A stretch of 64,000 nt of DNA from Bacillus sp. SKDU12 (GCF_010093085.1 NZ_MSRC01000016.1:124001-188000); one strand, 5' to 3'; counted from the stretch's first letter, positions 29,477 through 39,677 are shown. The notes: generated by a model not told the origin, from the letters alone. Translations and numbers: made by a program.

Positions 29477-30309
29477 TTATTCTCCTCCTCAGCCATCAGC
29501 TCTGCCATGATGACATTGGCAGCAGCCTTTTTTCTGTATGAAGCTGACATAAAAGCATCTGCGGAAAACGGCAGCTCACGGATAAGCGTTTCGTACAGGG
29601 CCAGCGGATTCCACCCTGACGCCATCCACTTCGCTTCGCATTCTGTTAATCTTTCTGGTGTGATATCAGCATGGCCAGCGGCGAGACGAATACCGCCGTC
29701 TTTCAAAAAACGTCCAGCTGCCACAGCAACAGCTCCTGTAAATGTCTGGCGTCTCCCAAGCTTGCGGTAAAACACACGCTCTCCCTCCGCACGCGGAATG
29801 ATGACACGCGTAACAAGAGCGGTGTCAACGTCTTTATCTTTGAGCCAATCGTCAAGCGGCAGCCTGATCAGCTCCTTTTGATATATAATAAGCTCCGCAT
29901 CAAGGACAAGCAGGAGAGGAAGCAAATCACCGATTTTACTCGCTACGTTGCCGCCAATCGTCGCCTTGCTGCGGATTCCGGGTGCGGCGACACTTAAAGC
30001 AGCGTCGCTGACACAGCTGAGGGCACTCTTGATCAGAGGATGTTTTCTGCATTCATTCAGCGTTGTGAGCGCCCCGATCGACACATGGGTGTCACTGATA
30101 CTCATCCCTCTCATCTCGTCAATGCCTTCCAGACTGATGAGATGCTGTTTCGGAAGAATCCCCTTATCCCACTGAAGCTGAAGCAATGTGCCGCCCGATA
30201 CGGCACACACATCCGGTGCGTGCTGCTCTAAAAGCGAATAGGCCTCATCAAGCGCTTCAGGTCTCCATAATTGAATATCCATCCTTGTTTTTGTTACTTG
30301 TCCGTTCAA
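29473..30309 (-). CDS. pucC: Xanthine dehydrogenase FAD-binding subunit PucC
   Basis: 278 residues of the CoxM/FAD-binding family. The FAD motifs are [12 protein letters not shown] and [12 protein letters not shown]. It accepts electrons from the iron-sulfur subunit PucE. It overlaps pucB and pucD by 4 nt at either end, consistent with tight coupling of the xanthine dehydrogenase subunits. Confidence 0.93.
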   Translation of the reverse strand: MNGQVTKTRMDIQLWRPEALDEAYSLLEQHAPDVCAVSGGTLLQLQWDKGILPKQHLISLEGIDEMRGMSISDTHVSIGALTTLNECRKHPLIKSALSCVSDAALSVAAPGIRSKATIGGNVASKIGDLLPLLLVLDAELIIYQKELIRLPLDDWLKDKDVDTALVTRVIIPRAEGERVFYRKLGRRQTFTGAVAVAAGRFLKDGGIRLAAGHADITPERLTECEAKWMASGWNPLALYETLIRELPFSADAFMSASYRKKAAANVIMAELMAEEENK

Positions 30310-30926
30310 TCCATCGCCCTCCTTGCCACGTCGTATTCCTCCGGTGTATCAATATCTTCCAGCTCCATGCTTGTCTTGGCCTCCAAAACGGCTCCTGTTC
30401 CAAGCTTCCCGCTTTTCAGGAGCCGGCGAGCTCCCTCATCTCCCCTTAATTTCTTTACATAAGGAAAACAAGCCGAAGAGAAATAGATCGGAGGGGCAGG
30501 AGCGCCTAAAGATGATGAAGACAAGGCAAATGACTTTGGAGCCATTGCCACAAGAGCATTGAGGTGATCAACAGAAAGCAGCGGCTGGTCGGCTAATAAA
30601 ATAACAACGCCTGCCGCTCCCATTTTTTCTGCTTGTCTTACCCCGCTGCCGACTGCATGCCCTTGGCCTTTTTCAGCTTCTTGACAAACGTGCAGGCTCC
30701 AGCGTTTTCGAAAAGGCGGTGTATGATAGAGCTCTCCCATCCATTCAAAGGAAGCGTGTTCTGTTCGCTCGACGATCAGCACGTGATCAAGGTCGGACAA
30801 AAGAGCCGTTTTCAAGGAAAGCGAGCCGATGGTTTCTCCTTTTAGCGGCAAAGCAAGCTTGTTTTGGCCCATTCTTTTGCTTTTGCCGGCAGCGAGAAAC
30901 ACACCGATTATATAGGGGGTTCTCAT
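30306..30926 (-). CDS. pucB: Molybdenum cofactor cytidylyltransferase-like protein PucB
   Basis: 206 residues of the MobA-like NTP transferase family: [23 protein letters not shown] is the nucleotide-binding signature and LADQPLLS carries the metal-binding Asp. By analogy with MocA it probably makes the cytosine-dinucleotide form of molybdopterin needed by PucD, which is inference from the family and operon. ATGA overlap with pucA. Confidence 0.9.
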   Translation of the reverse strand: MRTPYIIGVFLAAGKSKRMGQNKLALPLKGETIGSLSLKTALLSDLDHVLIVERTEHASFEWMGELYHTPPFRKRWSLHVCQEAEKGQGHAVGSGVRQAEKMGAAGVVILLADQPLLSVDHLNALVAMAPKSFALSSSSLGAPAPPIYFSSACFPYVKKLRGDEGARRLLKSGKLGTGAVLEAKTSMELEDIDTPEEYDVARRAMD

Positions 30927-31918
30927 ACAACCGCCTGCCGTTTTCTTGTTTGGATGAGTTCCGCGACAACACTGATGGCAATTTCCTCGGGGCCTTCCGC
31001 ACCGATTTTCAGCCCGACCGGACTGTAGAAATGAGCCGGAGGCCGTTTTCCGTTCAGCAACCGCTGCGTGCGGTTTGCTGAACCCAACAGTCCGATATAC
31101 TGAAGAGGCTGAGAAAATAAGAAGTCTATGATCATTTGATCGTGCTGAAAATGGTGGGTGGCCACAACAGCTGCATCCTGTGGGTAAAACTGAAATTCAC
31201 TGAGCATTTGTTCCGGAAAAGCGGTAATCAGCCGATCCGCTTTTGGGAATAGAGAGGATGTGCAATAAGCGGGACGCCAATCTGTCACGATCACAGAAAA
31301 TCCTGTATCAGCCGCCAAATTGACAAGAGGCACAATATCTGGTCCCGCCCCAAACAAAATGAGACGCGGCTTCGGTTCAATCCGCTGAATAAACAGGCGG
31401 GCTGCTGGATCAAAATGCGGTAAATGAAGCGTTGAAGCAGTACGTTGAATGTCTTGCAGAGGCGCGTCCGTCCAGTTCCCGAAATGCCTGTTTTCTGTCA
31501 GAAATAAAGAACGGGAAGAGTCAATTTGCGTCACAGCTGTTACAGCTTTACCTGAATGAAGGCAATCTCTCACTCTTTCATAATTCCGTCTTTTTTCCGG
31601 AGTGATGCGCTCCGCATGAATATGAATCACACCATTGCAGCCGGCTCCCATACCCCAGGAAAGATCGTCCTCCGCCCGCATGTCATAGGGAATCAGGGCT
31701 GACGTCAGCTGATCACCTAACTCGTTCATTCTTTGAAATAAATCTTCTTCCATACACCCGCCGCTCAGCAAGCCGACCCGTTCGCCATTTTTCTTAAAGA
31801 GCATTGAAGCGCCTGCTTTCCGATATGCAGAGCCTTCAACTTGAACGATTGTCGCCAGCACAGCCTCATCCTGATCCTCCAGGAGCGCATCTAACATTGT
31901 GTGCACAGTTGCCAACAC
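30923..31918 (-). CDS. pucA: XdhC-like xanthine dehydrogenase maturation factor PucA
   Basis: 331 residues. The N-terminal XdhC/CoxI domain contains VEGSAYRKAGASMLF and LLSGGCMEEDL, and the C-terminal Rossmann-like domain contains LILFGAGPDIVPLVNLA and the end YIGLLGSANRTQRLL. XdhC proteins bind and sulfurate the molybdenum cofactor and load it into xanthine dehydrogenase. It is the first gene of pucABCDE; the 230 nt upstream hold its promoter region and the pucG terminator. Confidence 0.9.
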   Translation of the reverse strand: MLATVHTMLDALLEDQDEAVLATIVQVEGSAYRKAGASMLFKKNGERVGLLSGGCMEEDLFQRMNELGDQLTSALIPYDMRAEDDLSWGMGAGCNGVIHIHAERITPEKRRNYERVRDCLHSGKAVTAVTQIDSSRSLFLTENRHFGNWTDAPLQDIQRTASTLHLPHFDPAARLFIQRIEPKPRLILFGAGPDIVPLVNLAADTGFSVIVTDWRPAYCTSSLFPKADRLITAFPEQMLSEFQFYPQDAAVVATHHFQHDQMIIDFLFSQPLQYIGLLGSANRTQRLLNGKRPPAHFYSPVGLKIGAEGPEEIAISVVAELIQTRKRQAVV

Positions 31919-32115
31919 TGCACCCTCCTCTCAAAAATTGTTATAAGGAACAACTCGTTCAGCGTGATGTTATAGGTAACTTGTATAAAGAATAGATGAT
32001 GGGAGGAAAAATAACTCATGCTTTGTCAGAAAATACAACAGATCGAGAGAGGATTTGTAAAAAGAGTAAAACGAAGAAATTCAGATTGGAGAAAAAGCGA
32101 AATCGTATCGCTAAA

Positions 32116-32142
32116 AAAGCTTGCGGCGTTCCCGCAAGCTTT
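32116..32142 (-). terminator. Terminator of pucFG
   Basis: AAAGCTTGCGG / CCGCAAGCTTT perfect stem just past the pucG stop. Confidence 0.8.
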
Positions 32143-32151
32143 CTTTATTCT

Positions 32152-33408
32152 TTACACCGCCGCCTGACGGCCGGCGTTTTCATACACATCAAGCGCTGCT
32201 TGGAGCGCTTTACCCGCTTCAATCTTTGCGCCATGTCTGAGCAGTACAGCCTCTAATCCGGCAAGCACAAACAGCACATTTTCTTTTCGGCAGCTGTAGC
32301 CCATCGTGCCGATTCTCCAAATCTTCCCGGACAGCGGTCCGAATGAGCTGGCGATTTCAATACCGAATTGCGCCAATAGCATATGGCGGACAGACTCGCC
32401 GTCAATATCGCAGGGGATTTCTACGCAGGTCACAACAGGCATTTTGCAGCTGTCATCTCCAAACAGCTTTAGCCCCATCGCCTTCACCCCTGCAACTAAT
32501 GCGGTTTCATGGTGACAATGCCGCTCAAATCGGGCTTCAAGACCTTCTTCAAGCACCAGCCTGACACCCTCACGCAAGGCATACAGCATCGTCGTTGCTT
32601 CAGTATGATGATTGAGCCGCCGTTCACTCCAATAATCCTCAAGCTGGCTCAAATCAAAATAATTGCTTGTGATCGGCCGGTTTTCAGAAAGCGCTGACCT
32701 GTCAGCATGTGTCGCAATTCCCCGCTCCACCTTTTTGCGCGCCGCAATCACATCTGCCACCCGCTCATTATATGTGATCGGCGCCATTCCAGATGGAACA
32801 GACAAGCATTTTTGCGTGCCGCCGATGGCCGCGTCAATCTTCCAATCATCAACGCTGACCTCGCAGCCCCCAATCGTCGCAACTGCATCGACAATAAACA
32901 ATGCATCCTCGGCGTGGCAGGCTTCGCCAATTGCTTTCAGCGGGTGAATCCGTCCTGTCGATGTTTCCCCATGCACCATTGCAACAATTTTCGGCTTCAC
33001 TTTTTTGATTTCCCGTATGATATCATCCGGGTCAAAAACCGCACCCCATTCACACTCAAGCGTATGAACATTCGCCCCGTACCGCTCGGCGATTTCAGTC
33101 AACAAAAAACCGAAGCGCCCATAAATCGGAACGAGCACATGATCTCCCGGTTCAATCACACTCGCAAGCACCGCCTCAATACCCGCCCGTGAGGTGCCGT
33201 CAATCGGATAGGCCCATCGATTTTTTGTTTGAAACAGCTCCCGAAGCATTTCCATTGTTTCATTCATGATATCAGTAAACGCCGGATCAAATTGGCCGAC
33301 GACCGGGGTGCCCATCACTCTTAATACACGCGGATCAACCTCAACAGGCCCCGGCGTCATAATCGTTCTTAACGGGGTGCATAATTCCTTTCTGCCTGAC
33401 ACAGCCAT
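32152..33408 (-). CDS. pucG: (S)-ureidoglycine-glyoxylate aminotransferase PucG
   Basis: 418-residue class V aminotransferase (alanine-glyoxylate type). TPGPVEVDP begins the fold, GTSRAGIEAVLAS follows, FIVDAVATIGG holds the PLP-pyridine Asp, and GGTQKCLSVPSGMAP carries the Schiff-base Lys. In B. subtilis PucG transaminates ureidoglycine with glyoxylate, downstream of PucF. It lies 10 nt after pucF in the same minus-strand unit. Confidence 0.93.
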   Translation of the reverse strand: MAVSGRKELCTPLRTIMTPGPVEVDPRVLRVMGTPVVGQFDPAFTDIMNETMEMLRELFQTKNRWAYPIDGTSRAGIEAVLASVIEPGDHVLVPIYGRFGFLLTEIAERYGANVHTLECEWGAVFDPDDIIREIKKVKPKIVAMVHGETSTGRIHPLKAIGEACHAEDALFIVDAVATIGGCEVSVDDWKIDAAIGGTQKCLSVPSGMAPITYNERVADVIAARKKVERGIATHADRSALSENRPITSNYFDLSQLEDYWSERRLNHHTEATTMLYALREGVRLVLEEGLEARFERHCHHETALVAGVKAMGLKLFGDDSCKMPVVTCVEIPCDIDGESVRHMLLAQFGIEIASSFGPLSGKIWRIGTMGYSCRKENVLFVLAGLEAVLLRHGAKIEAGKALQAALDVYENAGRQAAV

Positions 33409-33418
33409 TCCTCCTTTA

Positions 33419-34657
33419 TCAGTAAGCCAGTTTGTATAATAAATCAGTCAATGCGTGGACGCCGATCTCAAGCTGTCTGCCTGAGGTGTATTCCTTCGGT
33501 GAGTGGCTGATGCCGCCGCGGCTTGGCACAAACAGCATACAAGCTGGATATCGTCTTCCGATCATTTGCGCGTCATGTCCTGCTCCGCTCACCATTTCTT
33601 CACAGCTGATGCCGTTTTCTGCCGCTGTTTCAAGAGCAGCAGCCTTCAGTCCTTTGTCCATTGGTACAGGCTCTATCCGCATATATTCATCAATGACGGC
33701 ACGAATCCCTTTTTGGCGGCAAAGGCCGTTGATCAAAGCAGCCATGTCTTCATGAAATTGCTCCAGCACATGCTGATGCTGATGGCGAATATCGATCGAA
33801 AACTGCACTCGGCCCGGTATGACATTGGCTATATTAGGATCTGCCATTATTTTCCCGCATGTCAGACGAAGCTCTTCCGGCTGCTCTCCCGCACGAAGTA
33901 GCAGTTCATGAATGATATGGCTGCTGGCTGCGAGCGGGTCCTTGCGCCATTTCATGGAGGTGGTTCCCGCATGATTGCATTCCCCCTCCAGCGTGACGAG
34001 ATATCGCCTCTGCCCCGCAATACTTGTCACAATGCCGAGATCCCTGCCCGACATTTCCAACGTTTGTCCCTGTTCAATATGAAGCTCAACAAAAGCGCTG
34101 ATATCTTTCCTGTACGCTGATTGAAATACACCTTTGCCAAAACCGTTCTCATACATCGCAGTTTGCAGAGAGACGCCTGCTTCATCTCTCGGTTCGACAG
34201 CATCCTGTAATGAAAAAACACCCGTCATATTTCCTGACCCCCAATAGGTCTTTGGAAAACGGCTGCCCTCCTCCTCACATAAGGACACGGCTTCGAGTGT
34301 TTTTTTCGGAGCTCCGTACGTTTCTTTGAGCTGCTTGATTGCAAGTATTGCCGCCAGCACACCATAAGCGCCGTCATATTTGCCCCCATTAATGACAGTA
34401 TCGATATGTGAACCGGTTAAAATGACTTCCTCCGGATACTGTGTGCCTGAAAGCCTACCAAACACATTGCCGACATCATCGAATCTTGTCTCAAGTCCGA
34501 ATGCCGACATTTCCGTCTTCACAGCGAGCTGCGCGTCCATCCATTCATTTGAATACAAAAGCCTCGTCACGCCGCCATCAGCAGTTGCGCCGTATTGGGC
34601 GAGCCATTCAATATAGTCTGTGATGCTGTTTTTGACGGAAAGCCTCTGCTTTTCCAT
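33419..34657 (-). CDS. pucF: Allantoate amidohydrolase PucF
   Basis: 412-residue M20 family hydrolase of the AllC/hydantoinase type. GSHIDTVINGGKYDGAYGVLA carries the first metal ligands, CEEEGSRFP the catalytic glutamates, ELHIEQGQTLE another metal ligand and SGAGHDAQMIG the late His. It hydrolyses allantoate to ureidoglycine and ammonia. First gene of pucFG. Confidence 0.93.
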   Translation of the reverse strand: MEKQRLSVKNSITDYIEWLAQYGATADGGVTRLLYSNEWMDAQLAVKTEMSAFGLETRFDDVGNVFGRLSGTQYPEEVILTGSHIDTVINGGKYDGAYGVLAAILAIKQLKETYGAPKKTLEAVSLCEEEGSRFPKTYWGSGNMTGVFSLQDAVEPRDEAGVSLQTAMYENGFGKGVFQSAYRKDISAFVELHIEQGQTLEMSGRDLGIVTSIAGQRRYLVTLEGECNHAGTTSMKWRKDPLAASSHIIHELLLRAGEQPEELRLTCGKIMADPNIANVIPGRVQFSIDIRHQHQHVLEQFHEDMAALINGLCRQKGIRAVIDEYMRIEPVPMDKGLKAAALETAAENGISCEEMVSGAGHDAQMIGRRYPACMLFVPSRGGISHSPKEYTSGRQLEIGVHALTDLLYKLAY

Positions 34658-34712
34658 GCACTCCCCCCTATGCCCATTATGGTGACTTCATTATAGAAGG
34701 AGCCCACCGATA

Positions 34713-34730
34713 GTTCATTGGCAAATGAAC
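34713..34730. promoter_or_regulatory. Perfect palindrome upstream of pucF (candidate operator)
   Basis: GTTCATTGGCAAATGAAC has 7-nt arms GTTCATT/AATGAAC around a 4-nt centre. It lies 56 nt before the pucF start and contains CATTGG, the core of the PucR box, although the flanks differ from the pattern. It could be a PucR or nitrogen-control site; unproven. Confidence 0.45.
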
Positions 34731-34972
34731 CAAAAAAACGTTTATTTTTTAGTTATAGTATCTATCAAAAGCATAGCGGCGTGGAGGAATCCAAGTTACA
34801 CAAATGAATGAGGGAATTGCGTTACCATGTATTCGGACACATACATCAATGGATATCCGCCTCCTCCAAAAGGACTAATTTATAATTTTAATGAAAAATA
34901 TACAAAATGACACTTCTATCCTTTATTTCAATTTTAGATAATAGACATGATCTGATAAAAGGAGGGCAAGTG
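34731..34972. other. AT-rich gap between pucF and bsn, with a 27-codon frame
   Basis: Divergent intergenic region. The only notable frame is 34827-34910 on the plus strand, starting MYSDTYINGYPPPPKG and ending after 27 codons, without a convincing ribosome site. I see no RNA gene. It likely holds the bsn promoter, which I cannot place. Confidence 0.3.
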
Positions 34973-35842
34973 ATGACAAACCTCATAAGGTTTTTGCCGC
35001 TCGTCTGTGTATTACTGTTTTCCGGATGGTTTGCGCCCGCCGCTTTAGCAAGCCCGCAAACCTTATGGAGCTTACATGACCGATTAGCAGCGTCTTCCTC
35101 TTCAGGTGCCATGGGGCTTCTCTCCTTAGCCGCTCCCGCTGCACCTCACGCAGACACAGGTACCTATTATGAAGGAACTGAAGGAAAAACAGGAAAAGCG
35201 CTTAAAAACACCTTGCACAGCATTATCAGCGGACACACGATGCTGTCCTACAGCGAAGTATGGAACGCACTGAAAGAAACCGATGAAGATCCGGCAAACC
35301 CCAATAATGTCATCCTGCTCTATACGAATGAATCGCGGTCGAAAAACCTGAACGGCGGCAATGTCGGCAATTGGAACCGCGAGCACGTCTGGGCGAAATC
35401 ACACGGTAATTTTGGTACAAGCAAAGGGCCCGGCACAGACATTCACCATCTGCGTCCGGCTGATGTCCAAGTCAACAGCACCAGAGGAAATATGGATTTT
35501 GACAACGGCGGTACGGAATATGCGAAAGCGCCTGGAAATTATTATGATGAAGATTCATGGGAGCCTCGTGATGATGTGAAAGGCGATGTCGCCCGTATGC
35601 TGTTTTACATGGCTGTCCGTTACGAAGGCGATGACGGCTTCCCAGATCTTGAGCTTAATGATAAAACAGGCAACGGCTCAGCCCCTTATCACGGAAAACA
35701 ATCAGTCCTTCTCAAATGGAATAGACAGGACCCGGTTGACGACCGCGAGCGAAAAAGAAATGAAATCATTTATGAAAAATATCAGCATAACCGCAATCCA
35801 TTTATCGACCATCCAGAATGGGCGGCCGAGATTTGGCCGTAA
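34973..35842 (+). CDS. bsn: Extracellular ribonuclease/endonuclease Bsn
   Basis: 289 residues. The signal peptide is MTNLIRFLPLVCVLLFSGWF ending near AALA. The mature enzyme belongs to the EndA/Bsn endonuclease I family, with NWNREHVWAKSH containing the catalytic His and DIHHLRPADVQVNSTRGN the metal site. It degrades RNA (and DNA) outside the cell; a role in nutrient scavenging next to purine catabolism genes is plausible inference. ATG 34973 follows AGGAGGG. Confidence 0.93.
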   Translation: MTNLIRFLPLVCVLLFSGWFAPAALASPQTLWSLHDRLAASSSSGAMGLLSLAAPAAPHADTGTYYEGTEGKTGKALKNTLHSIISGHTMLSYSEVWNALKETDEDPANPNNVILLYTNESRSKNLNGGNVGNWNREHVWAKSHGNFGTSKGPGTDIHHLRPADVQVNSTRGNMDFDNGGTEYAKAPGNYYDEDSWEPRDDVKGDVARMLFYMAVRYEGDDGFPDLELNDKTGNGSAPYHGKQSVLLKWNRQDPVDDRERKRNEIIYEKYQHNRNPFIDHPEWAAEIWP

Positions 35843-35845
35843 GAA

Positions 35846-35873
35846 AAAGGTGCTCCTGTTCAGGAGCACCTTT
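35846..35873. terminator. Bidirectional terminator between bsn and msmX
   Basis: AAAGGTGCTCCTG / CAGGAGCACCTTT perfect stem with a 2-nt loop between two converging genes. Confidence 0.85.
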
Positions 35874-35874
35874 C

Positions 35875-36978
35875 CTAATACACAGCCTCTTCTGTCTCCG
35901 AATCGAAAAAAACGACGTGATCCATTTTGACTGCCAGCTGGACCGAATCGCCTGCGGCGATTCGCGTGTTTCCATCCAGACGGACCGTAAGCCGCTCACC
36001 ACCAGCCGTAACGTGTACGATCTGCTCTGATCCCAGATTTTCATTCACTTCTACCCTCGCTTTACACACTGAATCAAACAGCTGATCATGTCCGATCATT
36101 TGTGTGATATGTTCCGGGCGGATGCCGGCAACCATCTGTTCTCCGACATATCCCTTTTCCTTAATCCGCTTCGCTTTTTCTTCTGGAATATGAAGACGGA
36201 TTGAAGGATTTGTGAAAAATAGCTCGCCATGCTGCTCTTCAATCACACCTTTCAGAACGTTCATTCCCGGAGAACCGATAAAGCCTGCCACAAACAAATT
36301 CGCCGGATAATGATAAATGTCATGAGGCTTCGCCACCTGCTGAATTTCTCCTTCATTCATCACGACAATCCGATCACCCATTGTCATCGCTTCAGTCTGG
36401 TCATGCGTGACATAAATAATGGTTGCCTCTAAACGCTGGTGCAGCTTGCTGATTTCTGTGCGCATCGTCACTCTCAATTTTGCGTCCAGATTGGACAGCG
36501 GCTCGTCCATTAAAAAGACCTTCGGCTCCCTCACAATCGATCTGCCAAGCGCCACCCTTTGCCGCTGCCCGCCGGAGAGCGCCTTTGGTTTTCTCTTCAG
36601 CAAATGTTCAATCTCTAAAATTCGAGCCGCCGCATGAACCCGCTCGGCTATTTCCTGTTTCGCCATCTTTTTGAGCTTTAATCCGAACGCCATATTATCA
36701 AAAACTGTCATATGCGGATAAAGCGCATAATTTTGGAATACCATCGCGATATCACGTTCTTTCGGCGGCAGATCATTGACCCGCTCCCCATCAATGAGAA
36801 GGTTTCCTTCAGAAATGCTTTCCAGTCCCGCCACCATCCGCAGCGTCGTCGATTTTCCGCAACCTGACGGCCCCACCAGCACCAAAAGCTCTTTATCCTT
36901 CACATCTAAATCAAAGTCCTTCACCGTTAATTGTGTGTGATATGATTTTTTGACATGTTCGAATGTTAATGCAGCCAT
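35875..36978 (-). CDS. msmX: Multi-sugar ABC transporter ATPase MsmX
   Basis: 367-residue MalK-type ATPase: Walker [10 protein letters not shown], signature [11 protein letters not shown], Walker [14 protein letters not shown], and a C-terminal TOBE/OB regulatory region. In B. subtilis MsmX energises several sugar importers that lack their own ATPase. The adjacent frl operon encodes FrlO, FrlN and FrlM but no ATPase, so MsmX is the likely partner. It is followed by the bsn/msmX terminator and has its own promoter region upstream, divergent from frlR. Confidence 0.94.
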   Translation of the reverse strand: MAALTFEHVKKSYHTQLTVKDFDLDVKDKELLVLVGPSGCGKSTTLRMVAGLESISEGNLLIDGERVNDLPPKERDIAMVFQNYALYPHMTVFDNMAFGLKLKKMAKQEIAERVHAAARILEIEHLLKRKPKALSGGQRQRVALGRSIVREPKVFLMDEPLSNLDAKLRVTMRTEISKLHQRLEATIIYVTHDQTEAMTMGDRIVVMNEGEIQQVAKPHDIYHYPANLFVAGFIGSPGMNVLKGVIEEQHGELFFTNPSIRLHIPEEKAKRIKEKGYVGEQMVAGIRPEHITQMIGHDQLFDSVCKARVEVNENLGSEQIVHVTAGGERLTVRLDGNTRIAAGDSVQLAVKMDHVVFFDSETEEAVY

Positions 36979-37098
36979 CAGACATTCCCCCTATCTTTTC
37001 ATCTGTTATTTCGTCACTGGAAACAACTTGGTCTTTCTGTTATTTTTAGAGTAATCGATTCCCATTTTGTCTGGATATCTAAAATAAAATGTAAATTT

Positions 37099-37118
37099 GT
37101 ATTATAACGTCATAATAC
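37099..37118. promoter_or_regulatory. FrlR-like operator upstream of frlR
   Basis: GTATTATAACGTCATAATAC is an imperfect palindrome (one mismatched pair) centred on ACGT, resembling the TTATATAACGTTATATAA site before frlB. It suggests autoregulation of frlR. Confidence 0.5.
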
Positions 37119-37156
37119 ATTATAATATGGTTAATAGGTTAAAAGGAGGCTACCCT

Positions 37157-37885
37157 TTGTTAAACAACGGAAGTTCTACACCTCTATACATCCAGCTAAA
37201 ACAAATTATCACTGATGACATCAAAAAGGGCGTGTATTCCCCAACCGCCAAGCTGCCTACCGAAAACGAGCTTTGCAGCAAGTATAATGTCAGCCGCATT
37301 ACCGTCAGAAAAGCCATTCTCGATTTAGTCGAAGAAGGTTATCTAATCAGGCAGCAGGGAAAGGGAACGTTCGTTAAAAGCCCTAAATTAAAACGAGAGC
37401 TGATTGCAGTAAACGGCTATTCGGAATTTATGGAATCAACCGGCAAAAAACCAAAGCATCATGTACTGTCCCACGAGATCATTCCGGCGGCAAAACCCAT
37501 TGCCGAAAAGCTTCAAATCAATCCCGAGAGCCCTGTCGTTGAATTAAAACGGATTTTATATAATGATGACCAGCCGCTCACCTTTGAAGTGACGCATTAT
37601 CCGTTGGATTTGTTTCCTGCCATTGATACCTTTATTGCCGATGGGGTATCCATGCATGATATTTTGAGACAGCAATACGAAGTTGCTCCCATCCACAATA
37701 CAAAGCTATTAAACGTTGTATATGCCCAGCAGGAGGAAAGCAAATACCTGGATTGCGATATCGGGGATGCGCTGTTTGAAATTGATAAAACGGCTTTTAC
37801 ATCAGAGGACCAGCCCATCTACTGTTCACTGTTTTTGATGCACACAAACCGTGTCACCTTTACGATCAACAGCCCCTACACGTAA
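37157..37885 (+). CDS. frlR: GntR family repressor of the frl operon
   Basis: 242 residues. The N-terminal winged helix is of the GntR/HutC type (TENELCSKYNVSRITVRKAILDLVEEGYLIRQQGKGTFV) and the C-terminal UTRA sensor domain follows from about residue 90. FrlR represses fructosamine uptake and catabolism genes. The start is TTG at 37157, 7 nt after AAAAGGAGG. It is divergent from msmX and convergent with frlD, with AT-rich palindromes before frlR, frlO and frlB. Confidence 0.92.
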   Translation: MLNNGSSTPLYIQLKQIITDDIKKGVYSPTAKLPTENELCSKYNVSRITVRKAILDLVEEGYLIRQQGKGTFVKSPKLKRELIAVNGYSEFMESTGKKPKHHVLSHEIIPAAKPIAEKLQINPESPVVELKRILYNDDQPLTFEVTHYPLDLFPAIDTFIADGVSMHDILRQQYEVAPIHNTKLLNVVYAQQEESKYLDCDIGDALFEIDKTAFTSEDQPIYCSLFLMHTNRVTFTINSPYT

Positions 37886-37892
37886 CAGGCAT

Positions 37893-37929
37893 AAAAAACG
37901 AGACACTGCTTATAGTATTCTCGTTTTTT
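37893..37929. terminator. Terminator between convergent frlR and frlD
   Basis: AAAAAACGAGA / TCTCGTTTTTT arms, usable in both directions; it overlaps the frlD 3' end. Confidence 0.75.
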
Positions 37930-38761
37930 CACTTCCTCCGTCCTCCAAACGATAAGGATGACCATAGCCGAAAGCCCCATACACACCGCATGTGTTCGCA
38001 GCCGTTTCTGCCGCTTGGCGCAAAGCGTGCGTGATATCCTGCGCCTCGCAAAAAGCCGTCAAAAAACCTGCTATAAATGAATCTCCCGCTCCAAGTGTAT
38101 CTATTATATCAGCTTCCACAATCGGCTGATGATAGACTCGGCCACCTGCAGACAGAATTGCTCCCTCGCCCCCGCGAGTCAGACAAACGAATTTCGCTCC
38201 ATACCCATGAGCTTTTTCAGCAAGCTCGCCGCACTCTGACTCACTCAAATCGCTCCCTGAAAAAAACGCATATGTCACATAAGGACAGACCTTCCTCAAA
38301 TAATCATCCTCCCGATTGGTTGAAAAATCAAAGGAGACCGGGACCCGCCCGCACAGCTGCGGAAGATCGTTCTCAAGTCTGCTGTAGACACTGGTATGCA
38401 GCAGATCATGTCCGCTGATAAAGGCTAGATCTTTTTCCTGAAACACGAGACGAAGCCGGGACTGAATGCCGCCTTTATTTGATCTGACAAAAATCCGATC
38501 ACCCTGTTCATCAAGGGTGACAATCGCCATTCCGTTTTCTCCGTGCGCCTGACGGACATAGTCCGCATTGACTTTCTCCAACTTCAGCACGTTCAAAAGA
38601 TGTGCCGCCGCTTCGTCATTGCCGACGATTCCGATATAGGATGTCTCATGTCCGAGCCGTTTGGCAAGCACTGCGACGTTTAAGGCATTTCCTCCCGGGT
38701 AGAACGTTTCTTGATCCTGATAGTAATCGACAACATTATCTCCAACCGCAATCAATCTCAT
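37910..38761 (-). CDS. frlD: Fructosamine 6-kinase
   Basis: 283-residue PfkB sugar kinase. YPGGNALNVAVLAKRLG is the first PfkB signature and DTLGAGDSFIAGFL the second, with the catalytic Asp in GAGD. It phosphorylates fructose-amino acids taken up by FrlONM so FrlB can cleave them. Last gene of the minus-strand frlBONMD unit. Confidence 0.93.
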   Translation of the reverse strand: MRLIAVGDNVVDYYQDQETFYPGGNALNVAVLAKRLGHETSYIGIVGNDEAAAHLLNVLKLEKVNADYVRQAHGENGMAIVTLDEQGDRIFVRSNKGGIQSRLRLVFQEKDLAFISGHDLLHTSVYSRLENDLPQLCGRVPVSFDFSTNREDDYLRKVCPYVTYAFFSGSDLSESECGELAEKAHGYGAKFVCLTRGGEGAILSAGGRVYHQPIVEADIIDTLGAGDSFIAGFLTAFCEAQDITHALRQAAETAANTCGVYGAFGYGHPYRLEDGGSEKTRIL

Positions 38762-38774
38762 TTTACTTCCCCCT

Positions 38775-39677
38775 TTACCCTTTTACGCTTCCGCTCGCAA
38801 TCCCGCGGACAAAATATTTCTGCATCAATAAAAATAGAATAATAATCGGTGCGGCTGAAATCGTTAATCCCGCCAGCAGGACGCCCCAATCTGTCTGTAA
38901 TGCATCTCTGAACTGCATCAGCCCGGCTGGAATGGTCCGCAAGTTCTCATCATCGATAAAAATAATCGCAAACATAAATTCATTCCATGTATGATAAGCC
39001 GTCAAAATGCCGGAGGTTACCAAAATCGGCACACTCATTGGTAAGAAAATTCTGAAAAATAATCCGAAGCTCGTACACCCATCTAAATAAGCCGCCTCCT
39101 CCAATTCTTTGGAGATTGAAAGAAAATAAGAGCGGATCAAAATGATGGTGAATGGGATCCGGTAAGCCGCATACGGCAGGATCAACGCCCAATACGTATT
39201 GTAAAGGCCCAGCGACTGAATAATAGAATAAAGCGGTACAAGGCTGACCTGCGGTGTCAGCATCAAACCGCCAAGACAAAGCACCAGAAAGAATCCTTTT
39301 CCTTTAAACTCAAACCGGGAAAGGCCGTATGCCGCCCACGCACTGATAAAGACAGTAATCACACACGTCAGCACCGTCACAATGACACTGTTCATAAAAT
39401 AAGAAGAAATCCCCTGATTCCAGGCGGACACAAAGTTTTCCGGATGCCACGAAGACGGCAGCGACCAGCTGTGCTCAAAAATATCGTCCGAGTTTTTAAA
39501 GGCGCTCATCACCATCCATAAAAGCGGATAGGCGATCGCAATTAGATAAAGAAACAGAAAAACCCACACAGACGTTTCTCCGATGTACCATTTTCGTCTA
39601 GGTTTTCTTTTCATTTCAATGTGCTGGTCAGGCACAGGCTCCAATCTGAACGAATCTGTCTTCTTTTCAGGCAGCAT
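38775..39677 (-). CDS. frlM: Fructosamine ABC transporter permease FrlM
   Basis: 300-residue MalG-type permease with about six membrane helices and the EAA loop EEAAYLDGCTSFGLFFRIFLPMSVP that docks the ATPase. ATG at 39677 follows AAGGAGGAG. It pairs with FrlN and probably uses MsmX as ATPase. Confidence 0.93.
   Translation of the reverse strand: MLPEKKTDSFRLEPVPDQHIEMKRKPRRKWYIGETSVWVFLFLYLIAIAYPLLWMVMSAFKNSDDIFEHSWSLPSSWHPENFVSAWNQGISSYFMNSVIVTVLTCVITVFISAWAAYGLSRFEFKGKGFFLVLCLGGLMLTPQVSLVPLYSIIQSLGLYNTYWALILPYAAYRIPFTIILIRSYFLSISKELEEAAYLDGCTSFGLFFRIFLPMSVPILVTSGILTAYHTWNEFMFAIIFIDDENLRTIPAGLMQFRDALQTDWGVLLAGLTISAAPIIILFLLMQKYFVRGIASGSVKG

Noticed and set aside
31996..32256. 86-codon frame at the pucA-pucG junction
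   Set aside because: It runs through the pucG terminator and into antisense of pucG; the Lys/Arg-rich start is an A-rich leader read as protein.
34827..34910. 27-codon frame upstream of bsn as a leader peptide gene
   Set aside because: No convincing ribosome site and no recognisable features; recorded only as content of the gap.
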